Source: Paenibacillaceae bacterium UBA6304 (lineage in GTDB: Bacteria; Bacillota; Bacilli; Paenibacillales; Paenibacillaceae). From it: 12,485 bases of DNA. The stretch spans positions 1 through 12,485 of the forward strand of contig DJTQ01000232.1 of the NCBI GenBank assembly GCA_002439285.1. The letters run 5' to 3'. The notes under the pieces were generated by a model. That model had not been told where the DNA came from. It saw only the letters and a program-made list of their open reading frames with translations, and did no database searches. How positions within the stretch are numbered: position 1 is the first letter of the stretch; every line of letters begins with the position of its first letter. Below, one piece after another: positions 6,361 to 12,485 of the stretch. The translations under genes and the position numbers were made by a program.

Positions 6361-8067
6361 TTGAATCAGAAAGTAGACCCAGATCAAATTAAGGGACTTG
6401 CTGACAACATGGAGCGTTTGCGCATGGGCATAGGGGAAGGCACAGCGAAAGTATATAAGGATATCTCCCAGTTGATCCGAGACACCCGCTCTGCTTATTC
6501 CGAATCTTCTGTCCAAGCAGCAGCAAATGAGGTTGATCGGTTGCTTCAGGAGATTCGGAAGTTATCTCAATCCATTGATGACCATCTAGGAAGTAAAGCA
6601 AAGACGCTTCGCCGGGTAGCCCAGGATTACGTCAGAGTAGAAAAGGAAACGGAGCAGAAAATCCAAAGTGCCATGATAACGGTACAACTTCGGGCAGGCA
6701 ATTCGGTGGATCTGACCAAGCGGGTACAAAAGGTAGGGAAGGTAAAGGCGATAGAAAATCTTGACGAGGTGAAACCCAATGACGTCAACTTGAAGATGCT
6801 TCTTCGTCAGTTTTTGGATGAATTCGGCTATGAAGTTATGCCCGGAGAAGTAAGCGTGGACATTACAATGGACGAGCATGTTCTGGATTTCTGGGAATTT
6901 GCCTTGGCTAAAGGGTATGACCCGGTAACTTATAATTATTTGGAACATTGGGAACGATCCGAAGCGTATCGGCGATTGGACGAGAAAATAAACGAGTTGA
7001 GGCCGGCACAGGAATCCTATAAAGAATCCATGCTTGACGGTTATGAGGTACTCGCATTTGGCAAAGGTTTCTATATAGGGCTGGATAATAGCGTCAACAA
7101 TATAGCGGATAAATTCGTAGAGATCGTTTCGCACCCGGTAGCGAGTGGAGAAGCCTTACTTCAAGGAATTAAGCAGGTCTATATCAATCTGAACGAAGAA
7201 GCGGGTAAATTCAGTGAGAATCCGCTAAGTTATATTCAGAAGGCGGCAGTGAATAAATGGACTTCCCTTAAGGATCTATATGTGGAACTACAGGAACTCA
7301 AACCGAGCCAAAGATGGGAACGCATCGGTGGCATGGTGGGAGAGAATATTATAGCCGCAGCAACAAGTGCAATTGGAGGCGGGATTGTTGGGGCAGGACT
7401 TAAAAAGGTATATATTGTACTGGAGTCGAAGATAGACATAAATATACCGATTAAAGATATCGACAAAATAACAGGAAATGAAAAGAAACGAACTCCCGAA
7501 CTCCATAATCCGCAAGCGAATATACCGCTAAAAACACCAGAGGCACCGGAGACTCCAGAGGTGAATAAGGCGGGTGAGGGGACGAGTGATAATGCTTGGT
7601 ATGTAAAAAAGCCACTTAATCCATCTGATTATGTGGGAACGTTTGATGAAAGTTTTGCAGGGCTGGGCAATACCAAAAAGGTAGATTTAGCATTTTTAGA
7701 AATTGAAAAGGCGTTTGGTAAAAAATATGCTGATGAGATAAGGAAATTATATGAATCCACTAATCGTAGTTTTACTCAAACTGGAGATACTTTAGGATTG
7801 TTTAAGTTTAATGCAAAAGGTGAACCGGTTTTAGAATTAAATAAAAACTTCGGTAATGCAAAAATGATGGCTAATACTATTTTGCATGAGATGAAGCATT
7901 ATAGACAATCTCTTAAGTTGGGTAGAAAGGGATTTATGGAATTACCTGTTGAACTAGCCGAGAGGTACGCAACATCGACAAATATATGGCAAGGTAAAAG
8001 GATGGGGCTTTCTGATGAAGACCTTCAGTGGTTTCAACAGTATTATGACTTTTTTAGGGGGCAATAA
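6361..8067 (+). CDS. Polymorphic toxin, probable type VII secretion effector with C-terminal HExxH domain
   Basis: A 568-residue protein. The TTG start has AAAGGAGG 6 bases upstream; more 5' in-frame starts fall in or beside the leader hairpin and lack such a site. Residues 1-100 are helical and WXG100/LXG-like, with a possible YxxxE export motif at Y90-E94 but no WxG. A conserved-looking middle part runs to about 320. A Gly/Ala-rich segment (323-352) comes next, then a Pro-rich linker ending GEGT at 405-408. The C-terminal 160 residues form a separate domain with HEMKH at 509-513 and several Glu at 527-534 that could complete a zinc site; such HExxH toxin tips are known among metallopeptidase toxins. 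DNA becomes clearly more AT-rich after about 7590. The next gene starts 2 bases after the stop, as expected for immunity. The toxin architecture is well supported; secretion route and activity are inferred, and no secretion machinery is in the window. Confidence 0.8.
   Translation: MNQKVDPDQIKGLADNMERLRMGIGEGTAKVYKDISQLIRDTRSAYSESSVQAAANEVDRLLQEIRKLSQSIDDHLGSKAKTLRRVAQDYVRVEKETEQKIQSAMITVQLRAGNSVDLTKRVQKVGKVKAIENLDEVKPNDVNLKMLLRQFLDEFGYEVMPGEVSVDITMDEHVLDFWEFALAKGYDPVTYNYLEHWERSEAYRRLDEKINELRPAQESYKESMLDGYEVLAFGKGFYIGLDNSVNNIADKFVEIVSHPVASGEALLQGIKQVYINLNEEAGKFSENPLSYIQKAAVNKWTSLKDLYVELQELKPSQRWERIGGMVGENIIAAATSAIGGGIVGAGLKKVYIVLESKIDINIPIKDIDKITGNEKKRTPELHNPQANIPLKTPEAPETPEVNKAGEGTSDNAWYVKKPLNPSDYVGTFDESFAGLGNTKKVDLAFLEIEKAFGKKYADEIRKLYESTNRSFTQTGDTLGLFKFNAKGEPVLELNKNFGNAKMMANTILHEMKHYRQSLKLGRKGFMELPVELAERYATSTNIWQGKRMGLSDEDLQWFQQYYDFFRGQ
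7361..7584 (+). repeat. Pre-toxin/linker repeat, copy 1 (inside main toxin gene)
   Basis: 224 bases matching 8801-9024 at a constant offset of 1440 without gaps. By eye count there are 20 differences (about 91% identity), only 7 of them in the last 144 bases. It encodes the Gly-rich segment and Pro-rich linker, ending exactly at the GEGT codons, after which the two copies are unrelated. Confidence 0.95.
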
Positions 8068-8069
8068 GT

Positions 8070-8450
8070 ATGAATTTAGTAATACATCTACTAGAAGGAT
8101 TCAAATACAGTGCAATAAACAAATCTATTCCTGTAGTATTAGAGATATCATCTGATACAAAAGAAATAATCTCTGACAAAATTGATATGAAAGAAATTAT
8201 GTTATATACGAATGCAAAGGAAACTTTCGGTTCATTTATTGTCTCGACGCTAAGTCTTCCTAAGTATACCTTTACAGTTACAGAACACACTCCAAAATAT
8301 ATGATTATAGATGTGGCTGACCACGATGAATCAGAGTTACTTTCAGGGGAATATGAAATAAAAATTTCAATTATAGTTTACGTGCCTCTTGAAGATGGGA
8401 AATATGCTAGAAAAGAGTTAACAGCCATAAAACCGATAACAATTCTTTGA
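8070..8450 (+). CDS. Putative immunity protein for the upstream toxin
   Basis: A 126-residue protein without signal peptide or membrane segment, so probably cytoplasmic. Not recognised as a named family. It alternates short beta-like stretches (VVLEISS, YTFTVTEH, YMIIDVADHD, YEIKISIIVYVPL) with few helices, and is acidic in the middle. AGGGGG 8 bases before the ATG overlaps the end of the toxin gene, and only two bases separate the two genes, so they are co-translated. The role is assigned only from position directly after a toxin tip, the usual arrangement in such operons. Its AT-rich composition matches the toxin tip rather than the toxin's N-terminal part, suggesting the two moved together. 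Confidence 0.7.
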   Translation: MNLVIHLLEGFKYSAINKSIPVVLEISSDTKEIISDKIDMKEIMLYTNAKETFGSFIVSTLSLPKYTFTVTEHTPKYMIIDVADHDESELLSGEYEIKISIIVYVPLEDGKYARKELTAIKPITIL

Positions 8451-8624
8451 CACTACTCCTAACATTGACCTGTTTGTTTTTTTCTCGTTTTCTCACGGAT
8501 TGTAAATATTAACCGCAGCTTTGCAAATGGATACCCTGAGAACCACATTAGGATATGGAAAGAAGTAAGAATTTACTAAAAAACAAACACTTTAACGGTT
8601 GATAAACACACTTGTCAAACTTCC
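8451..8624 (+). other. AT-rich spacer between immunity gene and terminator
   Basis: No supportable gene. One short frame (8527-8568, reading MDTLRTTLGYGKK then stop) might be the end of a lost toxin or immunity gene, but it has no ribosome binding site. The last 16 bases (from 8609) already resemble the corresponding place before the second terminator (from 9799). Confidence 0.4.
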
Positions 8625-8671
8625 AAAGGCTTATCCCAACTTGAACCATGAGAAGGAGTGAGTCTTTTTTT
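8625..8671 (+). terminator. Terminator closing the first toxin/immunity cassette
   Basis: AAAGGCTTATCCC pairs with GGAGTGAGTCTTT (several G-U pairs, one mismatch) over a loop of 17 bases, followed by seven T. Loop and right arm resemble those of the terminator at 9815-9859. Confidence 0.65.
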
Positions 8672-8679
8672 ATGCCTAA

Positions 8680-9000
8680 AATCAAAAGGTACAGGAAGTA
8701 CAGGCGGTAGTAGATATAGGATTAATCGCATAGGTTAAAGCAGAGTATAAGCAATATGTCTACGATATATTATCCAACAGCCCTAAAAGATGGAACTCAT
8801 TAACATGTGCAGTTGGAGGAGTTATTGTTAGCGCAGGACTTAAGAAGGTATATATTATAATTGAATCGAAGATAGACATAAATATACCGATTAAGGATAT
8901 CGACAAAATAACAGGAAATGAAAAGAAACCAAATCCCGAACTCCATAATCCGCAAGCGAATATACCGCCAAAGACACCTGAGGCACCGGAGACTCCAGAG
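8680..9000 (+). pseudogene. Remnant of a toxin gene's pre-toxin region, interrupted by TAG
   Basis: The frame of the downstream toxin domain stays open leftward to 8734. It meets TAG at 8731-8733, then is open again to a TAA at 8677. Translated residues after the TAG (YKQYVYDILSNSPKRW) resemble, but differ from, the corresponding part of the main toxin. About ten codons of the main toxin are then missing, and from 8801 the match to the linker is near-identical. There is no ATG, GTG or TTG in frame before 9001 and no promoter. It is best read as a toxin gene that lost its N-terminal part, left behind as a silent cassette. Confidence 0.7.
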
Positions 9001-9024
9001 GTGAATAAGTCGGGTGAGGGGACG
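8801..9024 (+). repeat. Pre-toxin/linker repeat, copy 2 (displaced cassette)
   Basis: Copy of 7361-7584, in the same orientation and the same frame relative to the toxin domain that follows. Differences concentrate at the 5' end. Such a stretch is long enough for homologous recombination; a crossover would delete 1440 bases and join the second toxin domain to the main toxin's N-terminal part in frame. Confidence 0.95.
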
Positions 9025-9456
9025 CAAAAAGCTGCTGATTTAAAATATGCTGAGTCTGGGGCAGGGAATATATCTCCAGAACAGTTCTTTGAAGAAGAGG
9101 CAATTGCTGAGGAAATGTATGAGAAATTCAGAAATTTAGGGACGAAAGATGTAGAAGCTATCGCAAGAAATACTGGCTTTCCTCTTAGCAGAGTTCAAAG
9201 GATCAAAGATCATATTTTTAATAACACACATATTAAAGATCATGGAATTGGGAAGTTTGATCCTGACTATGAACTAGCAGAGGCATGGGAAAGATTAATG
9301 AATGGGAAGTATGTGGACTCTGATATACAATTATTGCATCATGAAATTTTTGAATCAAAATTTGAAGGTATATTTAAGACTAACTATAGAACAGCTCATG
9401 ATAAGACAATAGAATCAGGGAGAACATGGGATTGGGAAAAGAATTATGAGGAGTGA
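9001..9456 (+). CDS. Displaced (orphan) toxin C-terminal domain
   Basis: A 151-codon open frame if the GTG at 9001 is used. That GTG is simply a Val codon of the linker, with a fortuitous GGAG 9 bases upstream, so independent expression is doubtful. After NKSGEGT the sequence is unrelated to the main toxin tip. Acidic helical residues 25-55 are followed by a domain with IKDHIF (68-73), FDPDYELAEAW (86-96) and LLHHEIFES (111-119). The conserved-looking His/Glu residues hint at an enzyme, but the family was not identified. AT-rich, like the first toxin tip. The next gene starts 6 bases after the stop with GAGGAG at the right distance, as for a toxin-immunity pair. Confidence 0.65.
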   Translation: MNKSGEGTQKAADLKYAESGAGNISPEQFFEEEAIAEEMYEKFRNLGTKDVEAIARNTGFPLSRVQRIKDHIFNNTHIKDHGIGKFDPDYELAEAWERLMNGKYVDSDIQLLHHEIFESKFEGIFKTNYRTAHDKTIESGRTWDWEKNYEE

Positions 9457-9462
9457 GATTTA

Positions 9463-9714
9463 ATGGCAGTTTTTGTGATAATGCTCAAGGACTATGAGGA
9501 CGAAGGAAGAGTTGTATACAGTTATGGACCAAATGAAGAAACAATGGGAAAAATTGAATACGATAAAAAAAATGGTGTTATAAATCAACTCTCTCCAATT
9601 GATTCTGACAGTTATCCTGATGATTTCTTTTTTAAAAGAGCTGGAAGAAGATTGGCGAGAATGATTATTAAAGAAAATAACAACTTTGTTGAAAGGACAA
9701 CTATTGAATCTTAG
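9463..9714 (+). CDS. Putative immunity protein of the displaced cassette
   Basis: An 83-residue protein of unrecognised family, with no signal peptide or membrane helix. A beta-like start (MAVFVIMLKDY), an acidic middle (NQLSPIDSDSYPDD) and a basic helix (FKRAGRRLARMIIKE). GAGGAG lies 9 bases before the ATG, at the end of the toxin domain frame. It has no similarity by eye to the 126-residue protein, as expected when the two toxin tips differ. No promoter of its own was seen; it would need read-through from upstream or a cryptic promoter. Confidence 0.65.
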   Translation: MAVFVIMLKDYEDEGRVVYSYGPNEETMGKIEYDKKNGVINQLSPIDSDSYPDDFFFKRAGRRLARMIIKENNNFVERTTIES

Positions 9715-9814
9715 ATAGTGCAAATGAAAGTCCTATTTACAACTCCAACAACAAGATCGTACAATACAACCAACAAACCAAACAATAAATAATTCAAACA
9801 CCTGATAAACTTTC

Positions 9815-9859
9815 AAAGCTCTTTCCAACTTGTTTTATGAGTAGGAATGAGCTTTTTTT
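9815..9859 (+). terminator. Terminator closing the second toxin/immunity cassette
   Basis: AAAGCTCTTTCC and GGAATGAGCTTT pair over 12 positions with one mismatch, with a 17-base loop and then seven T. Flank and loop (CACCTG, AACTTG, ATGAG) match those of the terminator at 8625-8671, so both cassettes end in the same kind of element. The 100 bases between 9714 and here hold nothing else supportable. Confidence 0.85.
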
Positions 9860-9936
9860 GCAGATGCTTCAAAGGTCTATTCGCTTACAAACCTTGAAAT
9901 GGATGGAATCCCACATTACAGTTCCTCCCCCACCTA

Positions 9937-9945
9937 TGCTATACT
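9937..9945 (+). promoter_or_regulatory. Extended -10 promoter of the helicase gene
   Basis: TGCTATACT fits the extended -10 pattern TGnTATAAT with one change. No good -35 is present at 17 bases (TTACAG at 18 is weak), typical of extended -10 promoters. The predicted start is near 9952, about 32 bases before the ATG. Confidence 0.55.
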
Positions 9946-9946
9946 T

Positions 9947-9960
9947 AGAACAAATGTTCT
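9947..9960. promoter_or_regulatory. LexA/DinR (SOS) box
   Basis: AGAACAAATGTTCT contains GAAC-N4-GTTC, the core of the Bacillus-type LexA box, and is a palindrome apart from its two central bases. It begins just after the -10 and covers the predicted transcription start, where a bound repressor would block initiation. The outer bases are A/T rather than the preferred C/G, so the site may be of moderate strength. Confidence 0.65.
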
Positions 9961-9983
9961 ACTAAAGTACGGCAGGTGAAAAG

Positions 9984-12278
9984 ATGACCAATCCGGTGAT
10001 AAATATAGCGGTAAGACCCTTGGTGGAGTATGTGTTCAGCAGCGGGGATCTGGCCAGTGGGTTCCGTACTATGACCGCGTTGGTCGAGGGAACGAAGGCC
10101 CATCAACAGGTGCAGCGGCAGTATGGGGAGGCGGACCAGAAGGAAGTGTACGTCTCGGCGGAGATTCCTTGCGGGGATCTCCTCTTTGTCGTGGATGGTC
10201 GTTGCGACGGGCTGCTTGCGGAAGAAGACGGGCTGATGACGATTGATGAGATCAAGTCTACCTCGGGAGACCTGGCGCTCATCACGGAAGAGACGTATCC
10301 GGTGCATTGGGCGCAGGCCAAATGCTATGCGTATATGGTGGCCAAGGAGCGCGGCTTGCCGCGGATGAGGATTCAGTTGACGTACATGCAACTTCCAACC
10401 GGTGAACTGAAAAGGTATCGTCAAGAGGCGGATTATGCCGAATTGGAGTCATTCGTTCAAGAGGTGGTGCGGAAGTACGCTCCTTACGCCGAAATGCTTC
10501 GCACTCATCGGGAAGCCAGAGACCGCAGCATCTCAGAACTCTCTTTCCCGTTCAAGACATACCGCGCCGGCCAGCGAAAACTGGCGGGGGCCGTCTACAA
10601 GACGATCGAAGAGAAAGTCAGCCTGTTCGCCAAAGCGCCTACCGGAATCGGAAAAACGATCTCCACCACGTTTCCCGCGATCAAAGCGATAGGGGAGGGG
10701 CATTTGCAGCATCTGTTTTACCTGACCGCCAAGACGATTACACGGACCGCGGCGGAGGAGGCTTTCGCACTCATGCAAGCGGGCGGGCTGCATCTGCATG
10801 CCGTTACGATTACGGCGAAGGACAAAGTCTGCTTCCAGGAGGAGGTCAGTTGCCGAAAAGAGGACTGCCCCTACGCGGACGGTTATTACGACCGGATTAA
10901 TGGTGCCGTTCTGGACATCCTGACCCATGAGACGTTAATCGGGCGGCAGGTGATTGAGAAGTACGCCCGCAAGCACCGGGTTTGCCCGTTCGAATATTCG
11001 CTGGATCTCGCCTATGCGGCGGATGCGGTGATCTGCGATTATAACTATATTTTTGACCCCAAGGTGTCCTTAAAAAGAATGTTCGGCGAGCAAAAGAGCC
11101 GGACGGCGCTGCTGGTGGACGAGGCCCATAACCTGGTGGACCGGGCGCGCGAGATGTATTCGGCCGAGATGAACAAAGCCGACTTTTTGGCCTTGCAGCG
11201 GGGATACAAAGAGATGAATACTGCAGTATACCGTGCCGCCAAGGCGGTTAACGGCTTCTTCATCACCCTGCGAAAAGAGACGGAAGGACCGCACCGGATT
11301 GAGCGTAACAAGCCGGAGGAATTGCTCAACCTGGTCGAGGAGTTCATCCTTCATGCGGAGCAGGAGCTGGCTTTGCCCGGACCGGGGGCCGCAGCGGCCC
11401 CCGAGGCGGCGGCACTGCTTCTGCAAACCTATTTTGCCGCACAGAGTTTTGTCCGAACCGGCAAATTATATGACGAGCGCTATGTCACTTATGCAGAAAT
11501 TACTGCCAAGGATTTGAGAATAAAAATGTTCTGCCTCGATCCCTCGCATCTGTTGCGGGAGATGGGAAAAGGGTTCCGCTCCCGGATACTCTTCTCGGCG
11601 ACTTTGTCCCCTTTGTCCTATTACCGGGACATGCTGGGCGCGACGCCGGAGGATTATACGGTCTCGATTCCGTCGCCGTTTGCCCGCGAGCAGTTGGACG
11701 TGACCCTTCATCCGCTGTCGACACGGTACCGCGATCGGGAGCAGACCAAGGATGCGCTCGCGGAATTGCTGAGGCAGCTAGCCCTAGGGCGTCCTGGCAA
11801 CTACCTGTATTTCTTCCCTTCCTACGCTTATATGAATCTCATCTATGAACAGGTGGCTGCGGAGCCTATGGAGAACGTTCGTTTCTTGCTGCAGCAAGGC
11901 TCCATGTCCGAACAGGAGCGGGAAGACTTCCTTGCCGCATTTGATTCGGATAATACGGAGACACTGGTGGGCTTTGCGGTGATGGGCGGTATTTTTTCCG
12001 AAGGGATCGACCTGGTGGGCGACCGCTTGACCGGGGTGGCCGTAGTAGGCGTCGGGCTGCCGCAAATCGGCCTCGAACGGGACATCATCCGGGATTATTT
12101 TAATGAGCAGGGCAAGGACGGATTCGATTATGCTTATGTTTTCCCGGGAATGAACAAAGTACTCCAAGCCGGAGGGCGGCTCATTCGCTCGGAGAACGAT
12201 CACGGCGTGCTGCTCCTGGTGGACGACCGGTATTTGCATCCTCATTATGCCCGGTTGCTGCCGGAGGAATGGCGGTAG
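9984..12278 (+). CDS. DinG/XPD-type ATP-dependent DNA helicase with N-terminal nuclease-like domain
   Basis: A 764-residue superfamily 2 helicase of the Rad3/XPD/DinG group, which unwinds DNA 5' to 3' in known members. Residues 60-95 carry D71/D75 and the E89-I-K91 pair of a PD-(D/E)XK fold, within a domain running to about 175. The helicase core follows: Walker A APTGIGKT at 218-225; four cysteines C283, C290, C295 and C334 that fit the 4Fe-4S cluster; DEAH at 379-382; SAT at 538-540; GIFSEGIDL at 669-677; and QAGGRLIR (motif VI) at 728-735. All key residues are present, so it should be active as a helicase. Whether the nuclease-like part cuts is unknown. AGGTG lies 5 bases before the ATG. 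The LexA box upstream suggests DNA-damage induction. GC-rich, unlike the toxin cassettes next door. Confidence 0.92.
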   Translation: MTNPVINIAVRPLVEYVFSSGDLASGFRTMTALVEGTKAHQQVQRQYGEADQKEVYVSAEIPCGDLLFVVDGRCDGLLAEEDGLMTIDEIKSTSGDLALITEETYPVHWAQAKCYAYMVAKERGLPRMRIQLTYMQLPTGELKRYRQEADYAELESFVQEVVRKYAPYAEMLRTHREARDRSISELSFPFKTYRAGQRKLAGAVYKTIEEKVSLFAKAPTGIGKTISTTFPAIKAIGEGHLQHLFYLTAKTITRTAAEEAFALMQAGGLHLHAVTITAKDKVCFQEEVSCRKEDCPYADGYYDRINGAVLDILTHETLIGRQVIEKYARKHRVCPFEYSLDLAYAADAVICDYNYIFDPKVSLKRMFGEQKSRTALLVDEAHNLVDRAREMYSAEMNKADFLALQRGYKEMNTAVYRAAKAVNGFFITLRKETEGPHRIERNKPEELLNLVEEFILHAEQELALPGPGAAAAPEAAALLLQTYFAAQSFVRTGKLYDERYVTYAEITAKDLRIKMFCLDPSHLLREMGKGFRSRILFSATLSPLSYYRDMLGATPEDYTVSIPSPFAREQLDVTLHPLSTRYRDREQTKDALAELLRQLALGRPGNYLYFFPSYAYMNLIYEQVAAEPMENVRFLLQQGSMSEQEREDFLAAFDSDNTETLVGFAVMGGIFSEGIDLVGDRLTGVAVVGVGLPQIGLERDIIRDYFNEQGKDGFDYAYVFPGMNKVLQAGGRLIRSENDHGVLLLVDDRYLHPHYARLLPEEWR

Positions 12279-12360
12279 AAGGCATGATTTAATTAATACG
12301 TGAATACAATGTGGGGAATCAGGCGTTTGAACTTTTTGTGAAAAGAGGAGGCAGGCGCAC

Positions 12361-12485
12361 ATGAAGATCACGGGAGTCACGTATATTAAAGTATCGGTTG
12401 TCTACTTTGTAATCGGGGTGCTGCTGGGGATGTACATGTCCATGGCCCATGATTACACGCTGACCGGGGTGCACGCTCATCTTAA
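12361..12485 (+). CDS. Start of a cytochrome oxidase subunit I-like membrane protein, cut by the window end
   Basis: ATG with AGAGGAGG about 9 bases upstream. The 41 residues seen start MKITGVTYIKVSVVYF and contain one membrane helix (about 8-28), then MYMSMAHDYTLTGVHAHL. The sequence resembles the first helix of the short heme-copper oxidase subunit I-like proteins of Bacillales, where a His in the VHxH(L/I)N stretch lies near the heme-binding helix. Only the N-terminus is present, so the family is tentative. The 82 bases between the helicase and this gene show no terminator; a TACAAT at 12306-12311 lacks a proper -35, so separate transcription is unclear. Confidence 0.6.
   Translation, partial: MKITGVTYIKVSVVYFVIGVLLGMYMSMAHDYTLTGVHAHL

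Noticed and set aside
9724..9792. 22-codon frame (MKVLFTTPTTRSYN...) after the second immunity gene
   Set aside because: No ribosome binding site and a low-complexity Asn/Thr-rich product; likely chance in AT-rich spacer.
9945..12380. Overlapping frames opposite the helicase gene
   Set aside because: The helicase frame has every expected motif; the opposite frames are open only because of GC-rich codon usage.

Overview
The window looks like chromosome of a Gram-positive, spore-former-type Firmicute, most likely a member of the Paenibacillaceae. The reasons are strong AGGAGG-type ribosome binding sites, TTG/GTG starts, sigma-A-like promoters, a LexA/DinR-type box of the Bacillus kind, and a receptor-plus-propeptide pair of the sort reported in large numbers in Paenibacillus. 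No RNA genes, CRISPR array, insertion sequence or transposase was seen.

Layout. (1) 1-2277, plus strand: the 3' part of a large FtsX-type ABC transporter permease, closed by a hairpin at 2301-2331. (2) 2373-3951, minus strand: an AimR/AloR-like HTH-TPR receptor (2474-3835). Overlapping it by 4 bases is an unlisted 34-residue gene (2373-2477) that reads as a secreted signalling propeptide. The receptor promoter (TTGACC-N17-TATATT) has its -10 inside a perfect 19-bp palindrome, which suggests autoregulation. (3) 3997-5347, minus strand: an MFS drug/sugar-efflux-type transporter with its own promoter and terminator. (4) 5449-6056, plus strand: a CPBP (CAAX-type) intramembrane protease whose last motif is thrown out of frame by one missing base. 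(5) 6085-9859: a polymorphic toxin locus. (6) 9937-12278: a DinG/XPD-type iron-sulfur helicase with an N-terminal nuclease-like domain, under an extended -10 promoter overlapped by a LexA box. (7) 12361 to the end: the start of a small membrane protein resembling heme-copper oxidase subunit I.

The toxin locus is the most interesting part. A 568-residue protein (6361-8067) has a helical N-terminus like a type VII secretion substrate, a Gly-rich pre-toxin segment, a Pro-rich linker and a C-terminal HExxH domain. It is followed 2 bases later by a putative immunity gene (8070-8450) and a terminator. Next comes a second cassette that begins with a 224-bp, about 91% identical copy of the first protein's pre-toxin/linker DNA (8801-9024). 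It then switches to an unrelated toxin domain (to 9456), a second putative immunity gene (9463-9714) and a related terminator. Protein homology stops at the same Gly-Glu-Gly-Thr in both, so the second cassette looks like a displaced, promoterless toxin/immunity module that could be swapped onto the main toxin by recombination. The two toxin domains and both immunity proteins could not be assigned to named families.

So the window joins a peptide-signalling pair, a toxin cassette array and an SOS-type helicase among ordinary transport genes. Nothing in the sequence shows that the signalling pair controls the toxin locus.
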